Assembly (NCBI GenBank): GCA_030549495.1
Contig: JAUIRK010000058.1
Coordinates: 355,501-419,500, forward strand
DNA from: Nectonema munidae
Taxonomy: Eukaryota > Nematomorpha > Nectonematoida > Nectonematidae
Direction of reading: 5' to 3'
DNA: 64,000 nt
The notes under the pieces are model-generated. The model made no database searches, was not told where the DNA came from, and saw only the letters and a program-made list of their open reading frames with translations. Positions 56,201 to 64,000 of the stretch are shown here, piece after piece (the stretch's first letter is position 1; every line of letters starts with the position of its first letter). Made by a program: the position numbers and the translations under genes.

Positions 56201-57007
56201 GTTTTTATTTTGTGTGCCCATAGTCTACCATTGTGCCAAAAAGGGTTAAGTCCTGATTCAGCGAAATTTTGGAAAGCAAAGACTAAACTTCCTACTTGAT
56301 TCAAATTTTACTCTATTTTGTTCAGAATAGCTCTATCACAGTGTCAGCAGAACTATGCTTCCATGACGTGGCTTAACAGACAAAATTTTCAAGACTGGTT
56401 CAATAGCGTTGCTCACAAGTACGGCCTGAGTCCTGTGGAGCAAAGCGTGTTTACCATACACATTGGCTATCCCTTATCCATTTCAGCTGTTGACTTTCAC
56501 TCTCTTCTCACCCAGCTTCCCAATTTTTTTTCCATTTTTGACACTCTTTCCACTCCATTCATCCAAAGCTTGCCCCAGTTACTCCCCAATGCCGTCAAAA
56601 AGATGAAATGGTGCGTATCCGAAGCTTCTAGCATTCTTGCTCTTCATCAAATGCTGCGCGTTGGCCCTCTCCTCTACTGCTCCCTTTCCTCTCTGCACAC
56701 GTGTTACACCAACTTCCGCTCCCTCTTCTCCCTAGCGCTCTTTCTCCTCTCTTCCAAGCCGCAGTCCGCCCTGCCCCTCATTATCTCAGTTCCCTTTGAT
56801 GCGCACACGCAGTGCGTGCTTGGTCTGCCACCACTAAGCGTGTTGCGTAGTCACAGTCCGCGCAACTTCTTCGGCAAAGCTTTTGAACAAACGGCATTGA
56901 AGACAAATTCTCGCATCGACGCGGATTTCTTCGACACCAACTTCATCCTACTCCGAAATGAAGATAAGAGCAAATTCTTTGATGCGCTTGTTGCAATGCT
57001 AAGCTAA
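38249..57007 (+). CDS. CDC45: CDC45 replication factor, eight exons
   Basis: CDC45 joins MCM2-7 and GINS to form the CMG helicase that unwinds DNA at replication forks in the nucleus. Exons: 38249-38299, 40760-40819, 41423-41610, 43313-43508, 46887-47033, 49444-49616, 53283-53474, 56326-57007. All seven introns are GT-AG and all phases join, giving 562 residues against about 566 in human. Landmarks in order: SDIDAVASCKILQ (about 25, the DHH-phosphoesterase-derived core, human SDVDALCACKILQ), VFDNHRPFDVFNVYN (about 97), an acidic linker (about 134-165), YDLAWKLSK and LLWNAILGLT (about 220-240), ITFEKDLNLCLYRHW (about 284), LADMG (about 331), and the C-terminal RNFFGKAFEQTA ... SKFFDALVAMLS. 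Introns run 0.6-3.7 kb and are full of transposon debris. No frame break was seen, so it looks functional. Confidence 0.95.
38300..40759 (+). other. CDC45 intron 1
   Basis: 2460 bp. The block 39240-39830 is less AT-rich and partly open on both strands (for example MAEEETKKRRPSDSLILEI on -, from about 39437). It looks like a decayed insertion, but no family is recognised. Confidence 0.6.
40760..40819 (+). CDS. CDC45: CDC45 exon 2
   Basis: 60 nt between ATTTTTAG and CAG|GTACTT, encoding HVLIFTTSDIDAVASCKILQ. The SDxDA motif matches the RecJ/DHH-like Asp pair of the CDC45 family. Confidence 0.93.
41423..41610 (+). CDS. CDC45: CDC45 exon 3
   Basis: 188 nt after acceptor GATGATAG. Starts TLLKSDGIRYAIIPVDG (human ALFQCDHVQYTLVPVSG) and ends ...NFYVFD plus two bases before GTATCG. 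Confidence 0.95.
41963..41987. repeat. short perfect hairpin in CDC45 intron 3
   Basis: TGGAGTGAAA and TTTCACTCCA form a perfect 10-bp stem around AAGCC. Confidence 0.7.
42107..42126. repeat. interstitial telomeric repeat (TTAGGG)3
   Basis: GGGTTAGGGTTAGGGTTAGG, three units, inside CDC45 intron 3. Too short for a chromosome end. Confidence 0.85.
42422..42634. mobile_element. hAT-type MITE with TIR and 8-bp TSD
   Basis: 213 bp with termini CAGCGTTTTTCAAACT and AGTTTGAAAAAGGCTG (one mismatch in the arm), flanked by ATTTAAGG (42414-42421) and ATTTAATG (42635-42642). Same family as 14637. Lies in CDC45 intron 3. Confidence 0.8.
42769..42880 (-). mobile_element. RTE-like LINE 3'-end fragment
   Basis: TTCTTCTTCTTC followed by CCCTAGTTGGGGGTCGGTGG matches the 3' end of the LINE at 10019 (CCAAGTTGGGGTCGGTGG) in the same orientation. 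Only the tail remains. Confidence 0.7.
43313..43508 (+). CDS. CDC45: CDC45 exon 4
   Basis: 196 nt after acceptor TTTTTAAG, ending at GAT|GTAATA in phase 0. Encodes HRPFDVFNVYNNKQVFLATD then FPSFEEVFKTGDDE and an acidic linker from a GATGAT run (human THRPVNVVNVYN ... YEDIF). The acidic linker is typical of CDC45. Confidence 0.95.
44040..44700 (-). mobile_element. RTE-like LINE C-terminal fragment in CDC45 intron 4
   Basis: Reads on -: RFSYLGDELNSGGGCE, KLGWLKFYELSSALLGR, then RTVNICRSETW and a tail ending in LSWREMTMKELKQIGLK and WRHGFF. This order is characteristic of RTE-type reverse transcriptase C-termini. The frame breaks after the first 75 codons. Confidence 0.75.
45366..45690. repeat. 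pair of diverged direct repeats, 271 bp apart
   Basis: CAGACACTAGAATATTTCTG (45369) recurs as CAGACACTAAAATATTTCTG (about 45640), both followed by related GGAGCC/GAGCCAG sequence. A short (TA)n run lies between. Could be ends of an unknown element in CDC45 intron 4. Confidence 0.5.
46100..46500 (+). other. coding-like relic in CDC45 intron 4, unassigned
   Basis: Less AT-rich; successive + frames give VAHGEFVLKSIRLLDNF, then RFWVAFLRLVEAFAYFVSL and GIGHLLENVVNVPTNSLK. It looks like a decayed transposase or other gene fragment; family not recognised. Confidence 0.35.
46887..47033 (+). CDS. CDC45: CDC45 exon 5
   Basis: 147 nt between TTCGTTTTAG and TCT|GTATTT, phase 0 both sides. Encodes FSGVLDENGNHHVSK then MRMAKKRKYESWCKRREEIL and FKYTQFSYFSSS, matching human MRRRQRREWEARRRDILFDY. 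Confidence 0.94.
47034..49443 (+). other. CDC45 intron 5
   Basis: 2410 bp, AT-rich. No element was confidently identified. At 48595-48690 a TATATAAA and an AATAAA lie close together, but no paired end was found. Confidence 0.6.
49444..49616 (+). CDS. CDC45: CDC45 exon 6
   Basis: 173 nt after GTTCTTAG, encoding SACLFYDLAWKLSKESLDLL then WNAILGLTHCLLMCKVSEEK and KTHMIKLNQ plus two bases before GTATGA. Human counterpart [20 protein letters not shown]. Phase matches exon 7. Confidence 0.94.
49998..50126. mobile_element. TTAA-type piggyBac-like MITE in CDC45 intron 6
   Basis: TTTACGGCCAATGTTCC ... CTTGGCCTTAAATGTG-TTAA, same core as at 2526 and 16367; left TTAA is degraded. Confidence 0.7.
51768..52080 (-). 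mobile_element. Helitron relic (N-terminal Helitron-like domain)
   Basis: Minus-strand frames give VVNGTPCFRICGQVYHRYGA, then NRVSLYASAYRRMSDVEREQ. The FRIxGQxYHRxG pattern is typical of the Helitron-like N-terminal domain of Rep/helicase proteins. A frame break lies between the two parts. In CDC45 intron 6. Confidence 0.5.
53283..53474 (+). CDS. CDC45: CDC45 exon 7
   Basis: 192 nt between TTTTGTGTAG and GG|GTATTT. Encodes VDPSFDECKSEVTRITFEKD, LNLCLYRHWNILDALNFSPN and KKKLNELLADMG, matching human [20 protein letters not shown] and FLADMG. Joins exon 8 in phase 2. Confidence 0.95.
53761..54088. mobile_element. foldback (long inverted repeat) element in CDC45 intron 7
   Basis: Outer arms TTTTCTCTTAAAGTTTCATT (about 53764) and AATGAAACTTTAAGAGAAAA (about 54064) and inner arms ATTCTAAATTTTAATACTG / TAGTATTCAAAATTTAGAAT (about 53877 and 53968) make a roughly 330-bp hairpin. 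Non-coding. Confidence 0.7.
54140..56000 (-). mobile_element. Tigger (pogo-family) transposase relic in CDC45 intron 7
   Basis: On the minus strand: CENP-B-type DNA-binding region at 55964-55593 (SLDSDVEEALFLWFKNARSQ, GWLHRFKKRKGI), then YNVDETGLFF (first catalytic Asp region), then HVVLVLDNVASHPKTTLTNM (second Asp, 55316-55125) and a C-terminal part 55131-54856. Near 54146 the sequence AACCCTCGATATAACGAAG resembles a Tigger terminal repeat; the opposite end is not visible. The pieces are in different frames with stops, so it is dead. It lies antisense within CDC45. Confidence 0.8.
56326..57007 (+). CDS. CDC45: CDC45 exon 8 (terminal)
   Basis: Starts after TTTTGTTCAG, completing a Gly codon from exon 7 (DMG-IALSQCQQNYASM; human DMG-LPLKQVKQKFQAM). 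226 codons then TAA. It ends RNFFGKAFEQTALKTNSRID ... LRNEDKSKFFDALVAMLS, nearly identical in pattern to the human C-terminus. It is clearly less AT-rich than the introns. Confidence 0.96.
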
Positions 57008-57075
57008 ACTTCTTTTTATATTTAAAAATCGTCAGATAAGTATTTATGTGTAATATATATGTGAACCATGTTTGC

Positions 57076-57081
57076 AATAAA
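57076..57081 (+). terminator. CDC45 polyadenylation signal
   Basis: AATAAA 69 bp after the CDC45 stop codon, followed by a T-rich stretch. Confidence 0.7.
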
Positions 57082-57899
57082 TTTTTTATTTTTCTTTCAT
57101 TGTTTTTATTTTTTTATTTTTTATTTAGGGAAAAAAAAGACATAACGATAGTGATAACAGTCAGCATTGTGGATCAGACCAAACAGGTTATTGTCAAACC
57201 TAACAATAATGTAGAACTCTAGTAAATCTATATTTATAACAAAAATTGAAAAATAGGAGAAAAAATCCTCATTAAATTTTGAAAAAAAAGATAGGTAGAG
57301 TTAGTTAGGTATCTAAAATATCGGAAAATATTTTAATCTGTATGTTTTTGGTTGATCGAAAATTCAAAATTTTCAAATTTGGACGCCATTTTTCGGGAAA
57401 GTATAATATTTGACTAGACGAAGATAGAGGCGCTATCCTTAACAAAAAATAAAATCTGCAATTATGATATTAAATTTTTGATTTTGTGATAATTGAATTA
57501 TGCATTAATAAATTGTTAAAAAGTAAATATATCCTATATATTTACTTAAATATATAGGTAAATATATCTATAAAAAGTAAATTTATAGAGTTCGCAACCC
57601 TATATAAAGAAAAAATGCCTAGTTATAACAAAAGTATTAAAAAGGCTGGATTTTCCAAAGGTGAATCAAAATTAAAGTTCACAAAAAAAAATAAAAGTCA
57701 GACAATTAGTGAGTGGAAAAAATGATAACCAAATCGAAAGACCATCTCTAGATAAAATGCCACTTCATCGCAATCATTTGAAAACACGTAAAGCGAAATC
57801 TTATAATATTATCATATTTGAGAAAGTATACAAGGAACATTAATCTTGATGAACTTATGAAGGTGTTGCTGAAAATTCTCGCAGAATTCAATTGTTTTC
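57082..57899. other. intergenic between CDC45 and the satellite
   Basis: AT-rich. A 36-codon ATG-started stretch at about 57614-57724 (ends SQTISEWKK) is Lys/Ser-rich and unassigned. Confidence 0.35.
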
Positions 57900-58800
57900 A
57901 ATCTATAAATGAAATTGGCATTGTTGATTTGATATGAAAATGTGTATATTTCATGTAAAATTTTAATGAATGTTCTCGAAGACAGATTTTAGAAATAAAC
58001 CGCAACTTTGTTTCACACTTATAAGTATTTTGAAATCCAAATGCAAAAATAATCTATAAATGAAATAGGCATTGTTGATTTTTTATAAAAGCCTGTATAT
58101 TTCATGTAAAATTTTAATTAATGTTTTCGGAGACAGATTTTAAAAATAAACCGCAACTTTGTTTCACAATTATAAGTATTTTGAAATCCAAATGCAAAAA
58201 TAATCTATAAATGAAATAGGCATTGTTGATTTTTTATAAAAGCCTGTATATTTCATGTAAAATTTTAATTAATGTTTTCGGAGACAGATTTTAAAAATAA
58301 ACCGCAACTTTGTTTCACAATTATAAGTATTTTGAAATCCAAATGCAAAAATAATCTATAAATGAAATTGGCATTGTTGATTTGATATAAAAATGTGTAT
58401 ATTTCATGTAAAATTTGAATGAGTGTTTTCGGAGACAGATTTTAAAAATAAACCGCAAATTGTTTTACATTGATTAGCATTTTCAAATTCTAAATGCAAA
58501 AAAAATTTATAAATGAAATTGCGATTGTTGATTTGTTATAATAATGTGTATATTCAATGTAAAATTTGAATGAATGTTTTCAGACAGATTTTAGAAGTAA
58601 ACCGCAGGTTTGTTACACACTTATATGTATTTTTAATTTCTAAATTCCAAAAATGAAATCAGTATGCCCGATTTGATATAAAAAAATATATTTCATGTAA
58701 AATTTGAAGGTATATTTTATTAGATATATTTCTCATCAATCAAAATTTTGATTGACATTTCCCAAAAAGTAACCATGATTTTGAAAAAATTTAAACTATA
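57900..58800. repeat. 151-bp tandem repeat (satellite), about six units
   Basis: Units begin AATCTATAAATGAAATTGGC at 57900, 58051, 58202, 58353 and, diverged, about 58504 and 58643. The period is exactly 151 bp for the first four steps. Units 2 and 3 are almost identical; outer units decay. Each contains AACCGCAACTTTGTTTCACA. Non-coding. Confidence 0.9.
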
Positions 58801-59142
58801 AAGTTTTGTGTGTTAAAAACTGTATATATTTATAAATTTTCAAACGAGTATATAACATAGAACCAAGGTTATACCCTTAACTAGAGATACTGTCCGAATT
58901 TTGCTGAAAAAGTTTAACTTTTGATTGACAGATTTAGACATGAAAAGGTCATTCAACTGCCATGAAAATGGTATCAAAAGATGCTTAGGATATGTCACGA
59001 AGTATGGTAGCAAAAGATATAGCCAATTTGGTACAAGAGAAATTTTAGTTAACCCCCTCCCCGTCACTGATAGGGTTAAAAACTTAATCATTTTTCAATA
59101 TAAGTCTATTTTTTGTGCCCCCCCCCCTCCAAGTACTTCGCT

Positions 59143-59157
59143 CTGGCTACGCCACTG
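59143..59157. mobile_element. hAT-type terminus
   Basis: CTGGCTACGCCACTG preceded by a C-run: the reverse complement of the hAT end at 11788. The other end of this element was not found. Confidence 0.6.
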
Positions 59158-59900
59158 ACTATAATTGAATTTTGCATAATAAACTGTATTATTTTAAAAT
59201 AACTTCAAAACGAATAATATAAAAATATAATAAAAATCAATACTAATATGTAGGGATTGTACTAAAGTCTATTTGAGGCAATTATTCGTAAGGTAAATAT
59301 CAAAAAAATTTCAATTTTTTATTCAAAATTTCGATATCTTTTTTTCCGATAAGATTTTAACGGTAGAAAATAAAGCAAAGTAAAAAATACGAAATTTCTT
59401 TTTGATTTATGCTTAAAAACCATCATTTCTTTTACGAGATTCAATCTACTTCTTTGAGTTCTATTTTCAATGAAATGCTTGCTCTCATATCTTGCTTTTA
59501 AGCATCATATAAGTGGTTTATAATCTATGAGCACTTGCTATGTCTCCTGAATTGAAAATGTGATATTGAATTAAAGACATCGACAGAACGACTAACAAGA
59601 CGACAAAATAAACTCCTCCGCCATTTTTGAGCAAAGTATTCGTCTATGCGCTCCTAACAGCTTATAACCAGAGCGAGTAAAAGTCAACTTTTATTTCCGT
59701 TTAGCAAAAACTCTTTGAAGAAAATATTTGAAAGTCAATCAAAGTCAATTTTTGGAGTTTAGATCAATAAAGTCAATTTTTATATTTAACACTTTTTGAT
59801 TCAATGTGCATAAAATTGTTATAAGCGATACATACAAGATTTCTTCTTCATATCACCACTTCCACAATAGTTGGGCATTTTTTCATCTAATAAAAGGTTT
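59158..59900. other. intergenic, no gene seen
   Basis: AT-rich spacer between CDC45 and RPS3A; no exon supported. Confidence 0.35.
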
Positions 59901-60420
59901 TAGTGTAAAATTTGCCTAACTGAGGTTAAACATGAAGTTTTTTGTAAGACAAATTTTTTTGTTGACAAACGCCGTTGTTACATACGATATATCCGCTGCA
60001 GAAAGCAGCAAAATATTTTCATTAAAATCTTTCAGTAGTGAAGAAATTAATGATGAAGATTATGGAATTTTATTGCCAAATATGAAGAAATAGTTAAAAA
60101 AAGAAAATCTGTGTCAAAACTTGCTAACAATTATTACCTTCACTTGTTTCAACATTATTTCATTTAAGACGAATGTGGCGTTAAGTTATCTTGAAAATAA
60201 ATTCAAATAAAATCATGAATATGGAAAACTCTTAAATTTCTCGCAGTACTTATTCCAAATTACAAAATTGTGAAGTTTTAACTTTAGAAGTGAAAGATCT
60301 TTTTCTAAACTGAAAAAACTACTAGAAAATGATCGAATTTTAAATCAGAAAATGTCATTAATTATATGTTGTTGTAATACAAAATCATGGATTCTTTGAA
60401 ATAATTTTCAATACTTTCTC
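59901..60420 (+). mobile_element. hAT transposase C-terminal relic
   Basis: A frame at about 60275-60360 gives RSERSFSKLKKLLENDRILN, the hAT dimerisation signature. Upstream AT-rich sequence has short open pieces, including a 53-codon stretch from 59932. Heavily decayed. Confidence 0.55.
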
Positions 60421-61309
60421 TAAAGTGTTCATAGTTGTTCAATTCAATGAAACTCTAAAAAGCCAATAAAGTCAATTTTTTCTCTAAGTAAAAGTAAATT
60501 TTTTCCAATTTTTCTTCGTCCTGAATTTATAACATATACCTAGGCCCGATTCATTTAAATGCATCTCTATCAAATAGCATTGTCCGGTTTGCTTCCTTTT
60601 TTATTCTACTTTTAACGAATGGAATTAGACTTGCAGTAAAATGTTTGCTTCCTATATGAGTAACACAATTATCATTCCATACACTACATTACATAATACA
60701 TTTCTGTTTGAAAAATTCTCAAAATCCTATTTCAAAAACTTTGATAAAAGACAATAGCCCTGTTAGAGCGAATCTTACCACAAGCTGGTATTTTATCAGC
60801 TAGTTATAAAAGATAAAGAATTCGTTAAATAAAAAAAACAAAATTAATTTATTTTTTATGGCAATTTTTTATTTACTTACAAGTTGATGTGAGTTAAAAA
60901 GAAAGTCTTTAGATTTTAAAAATATTTAAAGTTTGTGACAAATTTTTAAATTTAAGATTTTTTTATTTTTCTCTTTTATTTATGAAATTATTTAAATTAA
61001 AAATTATTGTCCATTTTCTTTAAATGTTCTAATTTTGTGAATGTTTGACAATAACAGGTATTAAACTTAATTTTTACCAAGATAAGATAAATCACATAAC
61101 ATCCGCAAAACACATTGGTTTCAAGAAATATATGTTAGAAATCGGAAAAGATATTTAAATCATTCAAAATTAAAAATCCAATATCGAAACAGAAATATTC
61201 CACTGAAAGAGCAATGTCAAATTCAAATAAAGTTAATTACAAATTTTCATCAAATTTCTTATAACCATATTAATGAATGAAAATTAAGAAAGAAAAGGTA
61301 ACATCAATA
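60421..61309. other. intergenic, nothing recognised
   Basis: AT-rich, no repeat or exon identified up to the RPS3A polyadenylation signal. Confidence 0.35.
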
Positions 61310-61315
61310 TTTATT
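61310..61315 (-). terminator. RPS3A polyadenylation signal
   Basis: AATAAA on the minus strand, about 31 bp after the RPS3A stop codon. Confidence 0.75.
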
Positions 61316-61345
61316 GCCAACAAAAAATACAATAGACATCATATT

Positions 61346-61464
61346 CTACACGCTCTCTTGAATAGGAGGTTCATAACCATCAGTTTGAAAAACAGCTTGC
61401 CCCTTCACATCTTCTGATTCTGCATTACCGACTGATTCTGTGTGTAATTCCATCAACTTTCCAA
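61346..61464 (-). CDS. RPS3A: RPS3A terminal exon
   Basis: 119 nt after acceptor [29 protein letters not shown] ... [11 protein letters not shown] then TAG. Confidence 0.94.
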
Positions 61465-63705
61465 CTAAAGAAAATTCATAATAATAGCATTAGAAAAAAT
61501 ACGAATTACGCATAGGGAAAAAAACTTTTGTGAGAGGCGGGCTTAAAACAAGTACAAATATTTATATACAGATAAGGTTCATCGCAATTAACGGTTTCTT
61601 AAAAATTTAAACTATGAATAGATATAGAAAAAAATATTATGAAAAAAAACAATTTTCATGTACGTCTTAATAACGTACTGACTATTCAATAAAGAAAAAT
61701 ATACATTTGAAGTGGTTAAAGGATCCCAACTTTGAAGCCATTAAATGAAAAACTTTACAAAATTTCTTCTACTATGAATGTAAGAATTATATTGAGAATC
61801 TATCTAACTACGATTTCAGACATATTTTTAAAAATCATCTAAAGAGAATTTAAATGACCTGAAAAATTAATATGTCCTTATATATACAAAATGATAACCA
61901 ATATATATATTATTAGTCTTAAAAAAGTACAAAAAAAGACATTAAAAAATAAACATTATCATTTATAGGAAATACTATCTATCCTAAATTCTATACAGTA
62001 ACTTGATTGCTAGATTAATTTTTGGTTTGTTACAGGTTTGTGTGGGTATAAATACTTATTTATTTCTGAGGGTGCAAGCATCCCGGTCGAAGGCCGAAAC
62101 TGACCAGCATGTAGATACAATGAGAGCCATTGAGTATTTTTGAGTCCCATTCAAAATGTTCAATCTTTAAAAAAGCATTGTTGGAATAAAAGGATTCATT
62201 ATAATGAAATGATATTTTGATGGTTTGTTTTTATACGATTTAAATCCTCATTTTGATGAAATTGTTAAGAAAGTTTCGGGATAATCAGAAAAGAAAAATT
62301 AAGAGTATAAAATTTAATCCAAACATTTTCAGTGCAACATAAATGTACTACTCAGTTTTTGCAGATTCTATATGCGCCCAAAGGGATAAGTGTGCCCTCC
62401 CATATTTAAGATTTTACCAGCAAAGCAGTTGAAACAATTTTGCAGACAAGGAACCTGAAACATGGAACAGCTTGTAGAATTTGTGAGTTATTTTTTTTAG
62501 AGCAAATGGTTATGCACTTGTCAAAAATTTAGCAGAAATACTAAAAATGAGTGATGGAGCGATCAATGAGAGTCGCATTGAAAAAATTTAATGCTACCTT
62601 CCGATACCTTGTCCTGATTCTTTTTTGAAACATATTTTTGTATTAAATAAACAAAGTCAACATTTTATGTAAAGCATGGTCTATTGTTGAATACTCTTTT
62701 CTGATGTTCCTCCTCAATAATGTCTACAATCAAAAAGTGTAGAATGAGCATTTAGATTTGCGACGTGTTTTAGGACCTAACTTGTTTTAAATCTAAATGC
62801 TATTTAGAATAACCTTTCTGCTTGATTTGTATCATAATCTACATAATAGTAATATGTATGAATTTTTTATATGTTGAAGCACTTGTGTAAAGGTTATGAG
62901 GTATTTTATCATTTGTCAAGTATAAGAATATAGAAAAATTTGTATCTTTTTTGCTTCCCCAACTTAATCAAGATAATTGCTAATCGCTTAGTTGATTAGC
63001 TTAAAATAATCATCGAAAAAATTAGATTAAAACTAATCGCTTAGTCGATTTGTGGCAAATATAAAATTTAAGAATCTTTAAGAATCAGTTTCGTACAAAA
63101 TAGTAGTATCGTCTTTTCATCTACTACAAATTAAAGAATTTTGTTTTGAGGTAGGAAATATCCACTCTCAAAAAATGTGGCTTATTTTAACATCTATTAT
63201 TTCTTCAATATACTTATGTGAATCAGTATCTTGGCATATAAACATGATCAGAAATAAATATAGTTCTACTTTAACAGATCTACATTTAGATGGGCGATTA
63301 AGAATAGCAGTAATTAATTAATTACAAAACAAATTTTGAAAGGTTAGTCTTTGTATACGCATTTAAAATTTTTGTGCTCTTTCCTATATATGATCCTGGG
63401 TATCTTAAAACCAATGGATTTTTTATCCGACCCGCTAACGATTTAGGTGTGAAAGCCGTTTATTTTATACAACACAGGAATAGCTCAGATTTCGCTTCGA
63501 TATAAATTTCATCGTTTCCGAAGGAAACTAAAACTCGGCCTATCTATCATCATAGCATTTAAAATTGGAATTTTATGTCAAAGCAAAGATAATACGATCA
63601 AGTTTAGGCTTGCTCAAAACTTTGACTTTCCTAACATGAACTTCATGAAGCGGATAAATGCGATTCGTTGATTTTAATATACTGTCTCCAATTGTGTCTG
63701 GAATT
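61346..63705 (-). CDS. RPS3A: ribosomal protein eS1 (RPS3A), 3' part, two exons
   Basis: eS1 is a core protein of the small cytosolic ribosomal subunit. Two exons on the minus strand, 63705-63596 and 61464-61346, are joined by a 2131-bp GT-AG intron; phase is exact (C + TT gives Leu). Encoded: [36 protein letters not shown], then [19 protein letters not shown] ... [13 protein letters not shown] and stop. Human RPS3A ends IPDSIGKDIEKAC..IYPLHDVFVRKVK..., LGKLMELHGE..., DGYEPPVQESV. These 75 residues are the last quarter of a 264-residue protein; the upstream exons lie beyond 64000. The C-terminal tail between ELH and DGYEPP is the usual variable part. Convergent with CDC45. No defect seen. Confidence 0.94.
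61465..63595 (-). other. RPS3A intron
   Basis: 2131 bp. Two less AT-rich patches: 62060-62110 (GCATCCCGGTCGAAGGCCGA, resembling the 3' tails of some retroelements) and 62355-62490 (open short frames such as [17 protein letters not shown]). Neither could be assigned. Confidence 0.5.
63596..63705 (-). CDS. RPS3A: RPS3A penultimate exon
   Basis: 110 nt between ATTTTAAG and GATC|GTATTA; encodes [20 protein letters not shown] and [16 protein letters not shown]. Confidence 0.93.
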
Positions 63706-64000
63706 CTTAAAATAAATACACATCAAATACAATAAGAAAATAATAAATGCTAGAGCCGTTTCACGAATTAAAAATAAATATCTGCTTTTCTTTTGGAATA
63801 AATATTATCCGGTTAACGAACAGAAAGTTCAGACAATATGTACTGTAAAGCAGATTTGTATGAGAAGGGATTGATATTTTGGTAAAGTAGATAATAATGT
63901 ACTCTGGTCGTCTCAAAACAAGCAATTGAGGACGATGTTGCATTGAGTTAATTAGAATTATTTGTAAAAACAATAATGAAGTAGGCTTAAATAAAACAAT
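63706..64000 (-). other. start of next upstream RPS3A intron
   Basis: No upstream RPS3A exon is visible before the window ends. Confidence 0.5.

Noticed and set aside
59932-60093. 53-codon open frame with a hydrophobic start
   Set aside because: It lies in a hAT relic, is very AT-rich, and has no supporting context.
61510-61541. 32-bp candidate exon just upstream of the RPS3A terminal exon
   Set aside because: The true penultimate exon, recognisable as RPS3A, lies at 63596-63705 and joins directly in phase.

Overview
This window is eukaryotic, almost certainly metazoan, nuclear DNA. It is very AT-rich. Host genes are split by GT-AG introns (most of them 0.6-3.7 kb), and the space between and inside them is packed with decayed transposable elements. 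A short internal (TTAGGG)3 tract fits a TTAGGG-telomere animal, but the species cannot be named from sequence alone. Only four host loci are well supported or plausible.

Host genes. (1) A complete CDC45 gene (CMG replicative helicase) lies on + from 38249 to 57007. I assembled eight exons by matching splice phases to the known CDC45 protein, giving about 562 residues (human about 566). (2) An intronless SLC35B2/PAPST1-type PAPS transporter lies on - at 25779-26981. (3) The last two exons of ribosomal protein eS1/RPS3A lie on - at 63705-63596 and 61464-61346, convergent with CDC45; the rest of that gene is outside the window. (4) An unrecognised Lys/Ser/Thr-rich protein gene ends at 5413 on +. 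Two weaker coding islands (565-972 and about 8287-9113) are unassigned and may be decayed.

Mobile DNA, left to right. A triplicated 169-bp unit carries a TTAA-flanked, piggyBac-like MITE (2359-2825), with dispersed copies near 16.4, 27.9 and 50.0 kb. Tigger-type MITEs lie at 6.0 and 16.5 kb. A pogo-like element (about 9.5-11.8 kb) is split by a 5'-truncated RTE-type LINE with an 18-bp target duplication and is abutted by a hAT relic (11.8-13.3 kb). A hAT-type composite of 7.5 kb (16935-24457), with perfect 15-bp terminal inverted repeats and a perfect 8-bp target duplication, contains two GGTC...GACC elements full of tandem subterminal repeats and a large Jockey-like LINE. A second LINE (about 29.3-33.25 kb) is interrupted in its endonuclease region by a 1.74-kb gag-only Ty3/Gypsy fossil with near-identical LTRs. 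A piggyBac element (35340-37538) carries subterminal ACCGGT palindromes. CDC45 introns hold a hAT MITE, RTE pieces, a Helitron relic, a TTAA MITE, a foldback element and a Tigger transposase relic. Between CDC45 and RPS3A there is a 151-bp tandem satellite and more hAT debris.

The three recognised host genes (DNA replication, sulfation donor transport, translation) are ordinary housekeeping functions with no evident functional link. No bacterial-type system, CRISPR array, operon, confident tRNA or rRNA was found.
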